A stretch of DNA of 6,572 bases from Chloroflexota bacterium (lineage in GTDB: Bacteria; Chloroflexota; Anaerolineae; JAADDB01), in NCBI GenBank assembly GCA_013154135.1, contig JAADDB010000232.1:1-6572 (forward strand), written 5' to 3'. Position numbers and translations under genes: made by a program. This document shows positions 1-4,223 of the stretch, in pieces. The notes under the pieces are model-generated. The model saw only the letters and a list, made by a program, of their open reading frames with translations. It searched no databases and had not been told where the DNA came from. Each line of letters opens with the position of its first letter. Within the stretch, counting starts at the first letter, position 1.

Positions 1-1
1 C

Positions 2-244
2 GTGGACCGCGCGGAGCAGGCGGTGCGTGTGCTCGCGGCCCGGCCCGAATTCGACGAAGTCGCGCTCTACGGTAAACGCGTCCATGTGGTCGCGGAGAAC
101 ATCGCCGCGCTTCAGCCCCTCATCCACGACGTGCTCACTGATGCGGGCATCCACGTGGACACGATGCTGGTCATCCCGCCATCCCTGGAAGATGTGTTTA
201 TTGCCAAGATCAGGGAGGAAATGAGGAAGAAGGAGAGCGGATAG
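2..244 (+). CDS. ABC exporter ATP-binding protein, C-terminal fragment (5' end outside window)
   Basis: This is the last ~80 codons of a gene that begins upstream; the frame is open from the first bases, so the GTG at base 2 need not be the start. The Walker and signature motifs are therefore not visible. What remains matches the C-terminal accessory region (DUF4162-like) of DrrA/YbhF-type ATPases of ABC-2 exporters: a short beta-rich stretch (EVALYGKRVHVVAEN), a helix, then the typical closing motif with PSLEDVFI, and a charged tail ending KKESG. In such systems this cytoplasmic subunit hydrolyses ATP to power export through ABC-2 permeases. The next gene encodes an HlyD-type adaptor, the classic partner, which supports the call. 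Oddly, the stop codon TAG (242-244) lies inside the first unit of the heptamer array, so the array has grown into or out of the gene end. YbhF-type proteins can carry two fused ATPase domains; whether this one does cannot be seen. Confidence 0.8.
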   Translation: MDRAEQAVRVLAARPEFDEVALYGKRVHVVAENIAALQPLIHDVLTDAGIHVDTMLVIPPSLEDVFIAKIREEMRKKESG

Positions 245-384
245 CGATTGGCAGGTAGCGGTTGGCGGATAGCGGCTGGCGGTTCGTCGGCGGTCGGTGG
301 TCGTTCGTCGTTCGTCGGCGGTCGTTCGTCATTCGTCGCTCGTCGTTGGTCGTTCGTCGCTCGTCGTTCGTCGGTGGTCGTTCG
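238..384. repeat. Heptanucleotide tandem array, 21 units
   Basis: The 147 bases split without any gap into 21 seven-base units. The commonest unit is TCGTTCG (six exact copies, at 301, 308, 322, 350, 364 and 378). Relatives include TCGGCGG (287, 315), TCGGTGG (294, 371), TCGCTCG (336, 357), TCATTCG (329) and TCGTTGG (343). The left end has a drifted family: CGGATAG (238, 266), CGATTGG, CAGGTAG, CGGTTGG, CGGCTGG and CGGTTCG. A loose consensus is YCGKTSG. The first unit contains the stop codon of the upstream ATPase, and the array ends 14 bases before the AGGAGG of the next gene. Because seven is not a multiple of three and no stop arises in most phases, spurious ORFs cross it on both strands. 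Seven-base tandem repeats between genes are known in cyanobacteria (STRR elements); the family here is not one I can name. Confidence 0.93.
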
Positions 385-398
385 TCAATCACATACAG

Positions 399-404
399 AG
401 GAGG
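399..404 (+). promoter_or_regulatory. Ribosome-binding site fixing the start of the HlyD gene
   Basis: A perfect AGGAGG stands four bases before the ATG at 409. It decides against the in-frame ATG at 262, whose 49 extra codons merely translate the heptamer array. Confidence 0.85.
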
Positions 405-408
405 CCAT

Positions 409-3018
409 ATGTCATCCACACGGTCTGTGATCATCCGGCTGTTGACCGTGATTGTGCTGATAGGGGCTGGTTACGTCGCGTACACCTACGCGATGGCACA
501 TCCCACGTTTGTGCACGACATGAAGCAGATCCTGGGCGGGGAGAAAGCCCAAGTCACCGGGCCCGGCGTGGCCGCGTCCGGCACGCTGGAAGCCGACACC
601 ACCCAGGTGATGAGTCTAGTGCCCGCGCGGGTCATCACCGTCACCGTGCAGGAAGGGGACACGGTGCACGAGGGGGATGTGATCGTGCGCCTGGATGACA
701 CCCTGCTGCAGAAACAACTCGCGGCCGCGCGCGCGGAAATCGACCTGGCCCGGGCCCAGTTGGCCCTGGTCCAGGCCGGCGCCCGTCCCGAGGAGATCGC
801 CAAGGCGCAGGCCCAGGTCCAGGCCGCACGCGTCGCGGCCGAAGTCGCGGTCCAGGCCCTGGCCGACGCGCGGGCCATCCGTGATGAGGCCCAGGATATC
901 TGGCCCGAGATCATCCGCGCGGAAACCGAGTACACCAAAACGATCCACGCGCGCGACGCCGCGCTGGCCCAGGCTCACATTGGCGACCTGTACGCACAAC
1001 TGTGGGAACAGATCAACAACCAGGTCAAAGCCGGCCAGGACATCGTCCTTCCCAACGGCCAGAAGAAACACATTGAGCCTCCTCCGGAAAAAGTGAACGA
1101 GGTCAGTTTCCAGTGGAACCTGGCCACCCAGCAGGAGTGGCAAGCCTGGGCCAAATATCACCAGGCTGAGGCCGCGGTCGAAGCCGCGCGCGCCGCGCTG
1201 GACACGACCCGGGCCAAACTCACGGACCCCGCGCGGGACGTCCCCGTGGCCCAGGCCCTGGCTGCATACGAGAAGGCCCAGGCCGCGATCCCTGTGGCCC
1301 AGGCCGGACTGGACGCGTTGGAACAAGGGCCCAACCCGGAGAAGATCGACGTAGCCCGGGCCAACCTGCGTCGGGCCCAGGCCACCTACGACCGCCTGGC
1401 CGCGTCCCGTCGCTTCTACACCGTGCGCGCGCCCATCTCCGGACGGGTCATCAAACGCAGTATCGAAGAGGGTGAAATCGCGGTCCCAGGCATTTCGATC
1501 CTGGAAATCGGTGACACCCGCCACTTACGCCTCACCCTCTATGTGACGGAAAAGGACCTGGGCCAGGTCCACCTGGGGGATGACGTGGTCCTCACTGTGG
1601 ACGCGTACCCCGGCGAAACTTTCCACGGCCGCGTCATCCACATCGCGGACGAGGCCGAATTCACGCCCCGCAACGTCCAAACGAAGGAAGATCGCGTCAC
1701 CCTGATGTACGCGGTGGACGTGGACGTTCCCAACCCCGAAGGGAAGTTGAAAGCGGGCATGCCCGTCGACGCGATCATTGGCGTCTCCACCTGGCCCGAG
1801 GAGACCGCCCAGGGTAACGCACTCGCCGTGGAACTGCCCCTCTTCAAACGGAAGACGCCTCAAGCCCAGGCCCTGACCGCGTCCGGATCCTTTGAAGGCC
1901 ACACCGTGCGGATCATGTCTGAAGTGGCCGCGCGGGTGACAGACCTGTTTGTTGACAAAGGAGACGACGTGCAGGCGGGACAGGTCATCGCGCGGCTGGA
2001 TCCCGGCACGTTGCCCCAGAACATTGTGGAAGCCGAATCTGGGCTGGCCGTGGCCCAGGCCCAACTGGCGGACCTCCTCGCTCAACCCCTGCCCGCGCAG
2101 GTGAACGTAGCCCGGGCCCAGGTTGCTCAGGCCGAAGCCAATGTCCGGGCCGCGCAGGTCACCCTGCAAGCCGCGCGGGCCGTGATCGAACACCCCACCG
2201 AACTGGACAACCAAATCACCCTGGCCCAGGCCCAACTGGGCGTGCTCGCACACCGCCTGGACGAAGCCCGGGCCATGCGCAAGGCCGCGGTCGTGGAACG
2301 GGATTACTACGCGTCCGACTACACAGAGCAGGGACGGAAGCGGTACGCCATGGCCGTGGAAAAGGTCGCGGCCGCGGACGCGAACATCCGCGCTATCCAG
2401 GTGGAGATCGCGGGCACCCGACGGCTCATCGCGCTCCTCCAGGAGATTCGGGAGAATCCCCTGGCCTTGAAAGCCCAGGTCCACCAGGCCGAAGGCCAAT
2501 TGCGCCTGGCCCAGGCCCAACTGGACGTCGCGGAGAAGGCCCTGGCCCTGGCTCAGGCACCGGCCCGGGAGGAAGAAATCAATATGGCCCGGGCCCGGGT
2601 CCAACAAGCCCAGGCCACCATTGACCTGATTCAGGCCCAACTGGATCAATACACCATCACCGCATCCCACGCGGGCACGGTCACCTCCTGCGCGGTGAGC
2701 GCGGGCGAAGTCGTGCCCGCGGGCGGCGTCGTGTGTGAGACCGCGGCCCTGGACGTGCTAGACCTGGTCGTCTTCATCCCCGAGGCGGACCTGGGCCGGG
2801 TGTACGTGGGGCAACGGGTCGAGGTGACCGTGGACACGTACCCGGATCGGGTCTTCCCTGGCACTGTGGTGTGGATTGCGGACGAGGCCGAATTCACGCC
2901 CAAGAACGTCCAGACAAAAGAGGACCGGGTGGACATGGTTTTCCGGGTGAAGGTGCGCGTGCCCAACCCAGAGGGAATACTCAAGCCGGGCATGCCCGCG
3001 GACGCGACCTTCCGCTAA
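409..3018 (+). CDS. Tandem double HlyD/YbhG-type membrane-fusion protein of an ABC exporter
   Basis: An 869-residue periplasmic-adaptor-type protein, about twice the usual length. Residues 8-28 form one membrane anchor; everything after should lie outside the cytoplasm. Unit 1 (about 54-458) has a first lipoyl half (71-97, QEGDTVHEGD), a long Ala/Gln-rich coiled-coil hairpin (about 100-335), a second lipoyl half (342-361, PISGRVIKR) and a beta-barrel with IADEAEFTPRNVQTKEDR (412-429). Unit 2 (about 487-869) repeats this order: lipoyl half at 506-532, coil 540-746, second lipoyl half 753-772, and the same EAEFTP motif 411 residues later. The EAEFTP..VQT signature is typical of the HlyD_D23/YbhG adaptor group, which couples ABC exporters to a channel or shapes substrate release. 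The start is set by AGGAGG before ATG 409. It follows an exporter ATPase end, so it probably serves that transporter; substrate is unknown. Very high GC and many repeated GCC-CAG codons mark the coils. The only two cysteines (761, 776) sit in the second unit. Confidence 0.9.
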   Translation: MSSTRSVIIRLLTVIVLIGAGYVAYTYAMAHPTFVHDMKQILGGEKAQVTGPGVAASGTLEADTTQVMSLVPARVITVTVQEGDTVHEGDVIVRLDDTLLQKQLAAARAEIDLARAQLALVQAGARPEEIAKAQAQVQAARVAAEVAVQALADARAIRDEAQDIWPEIIRAETEYTKTIHARDAALAQAHIGDLYAQLWEQINNQVKAGQDIVLPNGQKKHIEPPPEKVNEVSFQWNLATQQEWQAWAKYHQAEAAVEAARAALDTTRAKLTDPARDVPVAQALAAYEKAQAAIPVAQAGLDALEQGPNPEKIDVARANLRRAQATYDRLAASRRFYTVRAPISGRVIKRSIEEGEIAVPGISILEIGDTRHLRLTLYVTEKDLGQVHLGDDVVLTVDAYPGETFHGRVIHIADEAEFTPRNVQTKEDRVTLMYAVDVDVPNPEGKLKAGMPVDAIIGVSTWPEETAQGNALAVELPLFKRKTPQAQALTASGSFEGHTVRIMSEVAARVTDLFVDKGDDVQAGQVIARLDPGTLPQNIVEAESGLAVAQAQLADLLAQPLPAQVNVARAQVAQAEANVRAAQVTLQAARAVIEHPTELDNQITLAQAQLGVLAHRLDEARAMRKAAVVERDYYASDYTEQGRKRYAMAVEKVAAADANIRAIQVEIAGTRRLIALLQEIRENPLALKAQVHQAEGQLRLAQAQLDVAEKALALAQAPAREEEINMARARVQQAQATIDLIQAQLDQYTITASHAGTVTSCAVSAGEVVPAGGVVCETAALDVLDLVVFIPEADLGRVYVGQRVEVTVDTYPDRVFPGTVVWIADEAEFTPKNVQTKEDRVDMVFRVKVRVPNPEGILKPGMPADATFR

Positions 3019-3036
3019 GTCCCATACAATCTGTTG

Positions 3037-3060
3037 AGTTCTCTCGAAGAGAACTGTTTT
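3037..3060 (+). terminator. Probable intrinsic terminator after the HlyD gene
   Basis: AGTTCTCT (3037-3044) and AGAGAACT (3048-3055) form a perfect 8-bp stem with a three-base CGA loop, followed by GTTTT. It lies 18 bases after the TAA of the HlyD gene, which is the expected place. The stem is only half G+C and the T-run is short, so termination may be partial; the near-perfect palindrome could alternatively be a protein-binding site. Confidence 0.55.
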
Positions 3061-3212
3061 ATGAGCAGTGCAGGCTTCTCCTGCCCACATCGCTCAGAAA
3101 GCACACTCTGGTACCGGGCGGAAACATCGGAATCCCACTTGCGTAACACATGGGAACTTCTTCTACAGATGGAACGTCATGGATACCAGAGGAAAAGCCT
3201 TCTGCAATGATC

Positions 3213-3218
3213 AGGAGG
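3213..3218 (+). promoter_or_regulatory. Ribosome-binding site favouring a GTG start at 3225
   Basis: AGGAGG lies 6 bases before GTG 3225 but 15 bases before ATG 3234 in the same frame. The spacing favours the GTG. The further upstream ATG at 3150 has no comparable site and would place 25 hydrophilic residues before the membrane segment. Confidence 0.65.
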
Positions 3219-3224
3219 GAAGCC

Positions 3225-3752
3225 GTGAAAAGCATGAACAAGAAACGAGTGGTCGTGTATCTCTTCCTGGTTCTTGTTGGTGCATTTGTGTTCGGTACGC
3301 TTTGGAGTTACATAGATTCTTCCCGGTGGCAACGCGTGAGCTTAGCCTATGCCCCGGACACACTCCCGCAGGATCTTCCGGTGAGGGTGTATTACCCTCA
3401 AGGACAGCGTTGGCCCATTTTTGTGCCACAAGAAGGAAGTTCGGAAGAATGGTATGTGACCATCGAGTCGCCGACCGATGACGTTTGGATTTACGAGACG
3501 GATCGCACCATTTACAAGATATCTAAAATTCAAGAGGCTCTTTCTTTGATGGAGCCCCAAGGTGAAATCGCCCTCTCTGTACAAGGGAGTGTGATTCCGG
3601 CACAGATGTGGATCCCCCGGGATGAGGGGCAACATGGCGGGGCCCTTGTATTTTCGCTGGAGCACACGAACGTGGCGGTGTTCTGGTGGAACAAACCAAT
3701 GGATGAAGTCAAGACGCTGATAGCCACACTGCGTCCAGTGAAACACCCCTGA
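3225..3752 (+). CDS. Membrane-anchored protein of unknown function
   Basis: I do not recognise this 175-residue protein. It starts with a basic tip (KSMNKKR, residues 2-8), followed by one hydrophobic segment (9-30), which reads as a signal anchor or uncleaved signal peptide. The rest (about 31-175) is a soluble domain, presumably outside the cytoplasm, rich in aromatic residues and beta-prone stretches (VRVYYPQG, EEWYVTIES, DDVWIYETD), with a closing pattern of an FWW strand (153-155) and a final helix (158-169, PMDEVKTLIATL). That ending vaguely recalls DUF4367-like domains that end in a strand, a polar turn and an 'elik-iA-sL' helix, but the likeness is weak. The GTG start is chosen on ribosome-binding-site spacing; ATG 3234 is the alternative. 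A terminator-like stem separates it from the HlyD gene and a separate strong promoter follows, so it is probably its own transcription unit. Its GC content is clearly below that of both large neighbours (a 60-base line at 3481 is 40%). Confidence 0.75.
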   Translation: MKSMNKKRVVVYLFLVLVGAFVFGTLWSYIDSSRWQRVSLAYAPDTLPQDLPVRVYYPQGQRWPIFVPQEGSSEEWYVTIESPTDDVWIYETDRTIYKISKIQEALSLMEPQGEIALSVQGSVIPAQMWIPRDEGQHGGALVFSLEHTNVAVFWWNKPMDEVKTLIATLRPVKHP

Positions 3753-3823
3753 TCGACGGCCAAAACCCATCCGTTCTAAACCTCTCATTGCCCTCCTCGG
3801 TGCATGAAGTCGTGTGAATGACA

Positions 3824-3852
3824 TTGACATGCAAGTAAGTTTCTGTTATAAT
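3824..3852 (+). promoter_or_regulatory. Perfect consensus sigma-70 promoter with extended -10
   Basis: TTGACA (3824-3829), a 17-base spacer and TATAAT (3847-3852) match the housekeeping consensus at all twelve positions with ideal spacing. TG at 3844-3845 one base before the -10 adds an extended -10 element. Transcription would begin near 3859-3860, leaving a leader of about 82 nt before the small gene at 3942. The -35 lies within a direct repeat TGACAT TGACAT (3819-3830), and TGCATG (3801-3806) mirrors CATGCA (3828-3833), so an operator could overlap it. Confidence 0.9.
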
Positions 3853-3879
3853 ACGGGTTGCTTGACGTCCGGCGATTCG

Positions 3880-3919
3880 TCCATCGGCTCCAGGAATGAT
3901 ATTCCCCGGAGCCGATGGA
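3880..3919 (+). promoter_or_regulatory. Long leader hairpin between promoter and small gene
   Basis: Bases 3880-3891 pair perfectly with 3908-3919 (12 bp, ending CGGCTCC/GGAGCCG). Inside the loop GGAAT (3893-3897) pairs with ATTCC (3901-3905) around a GAT loop, giving a two-storey hairpin with a small internal loop (one base against two). No T-run follows, so this is not a standard terminator. It could stabilise the mRNA 5' end, act as a cis-regulatory leader, or be a binding site. Flanking bases ACGTCC (3865-3870) can pair with GGACGT (3936-3941), which overlaps the ribosome-binding site. I do not recognise a known riboswitch class. Confidence 0.7.
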
Positions 3920-3941
3920 TCCACTTAATGAGGGAGGACGT

Positions 3942-4058
3942 ATGGTCAATATCCCATTTCTCATCACCCAGGTGGTAAACTTCCTGCTCTTAGTCCTTTT
4001 AATGGCACTCCTCGTCCTCGCGGTGATTTACCTGGCGAAGAAGATTCAGTCCGGATAG
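3942..4058 (+). CDS. 38-residue single-pass membrane protein
   Basis: A short gene with a strong ribosome-binding site (AGGGAGGA, 3931-3938) just before ATG 3942 and a TAG stop at 4056-4058. The peptide begins MVNIPFLITQ, has one uninterrupted hydrophobic helix at residues 11-31 (VVNFLLLVLL then MALLVLAVIYL) and ends with a basic, polar tail AKKIQSG. The positive-inside rule predicts the C-terminus in the cytoplasm. Such miniproteins often act as accessory subunits or regulators of membrane complexes, but the sequence alone names no partner. The opening ITQVVNFLLLVLL recalls the membrane helix of ATP synthase subunit b, though nothing of the stalk follows and there are no atp genes here. Evidence that it is real: perfect consensus promoter, structured leader, good ribosome-binding site and a coherent helix. 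The next gene, a binding lipoprotein, starts 165 bases later on the same strand and may be co-transcribed. Confidence 0.75.
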   Translation: MVNIPFLITQVVNFLLLVLLMALLVLAVIYLAKKIQSG

Positions 4059-4223
4059 CAGCACGATTTATAACCTTCCCTCCAGACTGGGGGCAGGAGA
4101 CACCGGACGTCCTGGAAGTTCGCGATAGGTTCTCCCGGTCCTACAAAGCGGACGGGCATGGGACCTCATCTCATTACCAACATAAGCTGCTTTTATGAAG
4201 AAAATGCCGTACTAGAGGCGATC
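4059..4223. other. Spacer between small membrane gene and lipoprotein gene
   Basis: I see no gene, convincing promoter or terminator in these 165 bases. There is an imperfect palindrome around GGACGTCC (4105-4112), and 4103-4111 is the reverse complement of 3864-3872 in the leader of the small gene. A weak GAGG at 4215-4218 serves the next gene. Without a terminator, read-through from the promoter at 3824 is plausible. Confidence 0.5.

Larger units (their letters stand above)
3019..3224. other. Spacer between HlyD gene and the 175-residue protein gene
   Basis: These 206 bases hold the terminator-like stem (3037-3060) and the AGGAGG at 3213. The best promoter-like pair I see for the next gene is TTGCGT (3139-3144) with TCTACA (3162-3167) at 17 bases; its -10 matches only three of six positions, so I do not call it. 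Confidence 0.5.

Noticed and set aside
238..384. CRISPR array
   Set aside because: Units are seven bases with no spacers; it is a simple tandem repeat.
262..408. 49-residue N-terminal extension of the HlyD protein from ATG 262
   Set aside because: It only translates the heptamer array into Arg/Ser/Val-rich repeats, has no good ribosome-binding site, and a perfect AGGAGG precedes ATG 409.
210..434. Minus-strand ORF with TNDERR-type repeats, and a second plus-frame ORF (248-430)
   Set aside because: Both are by-products of a seven-base repeat that stays open in several frames; no start signals or non-repeat content.
616..2670. Long minus-strand ORFs of 302 and 381 codons opposite the HlyD gene
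   Set aside because: They mirror GC-rich Ala/Gln codons of the real gene, give low-complexity Gly/Leu/Asp protein and have no family features.
3150..3224. Upstream ATG start for the unknown anchored protein
   Set aside because: No ribosome-binding site; it would put a polar extension before the signal anchor, while AGGAGG at 3213 suits GTG 3225.
3068..3481. Plus-strand ORF of 137 codons overlapping the 175-residue gene
   Set aside because: It lies in another frame across the spacer and the better-supported gene; the product has no coherent membrane segment or fold pattern.
3928..3978. A 16-codon ORF starting at ATG 3928
   Set aside because: Its start precedes the strong ribosome-binding site and it has none of its own; it overlaps the better small gene.
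3864..4111. Nine-base inverted repeat (3864-3872 and 4103-4111) flanking the small membrane gene
   Set aside because: Short and far apart; about one in ten such regions would show it by chance, and no target duplication or transposon feature accompanies it.
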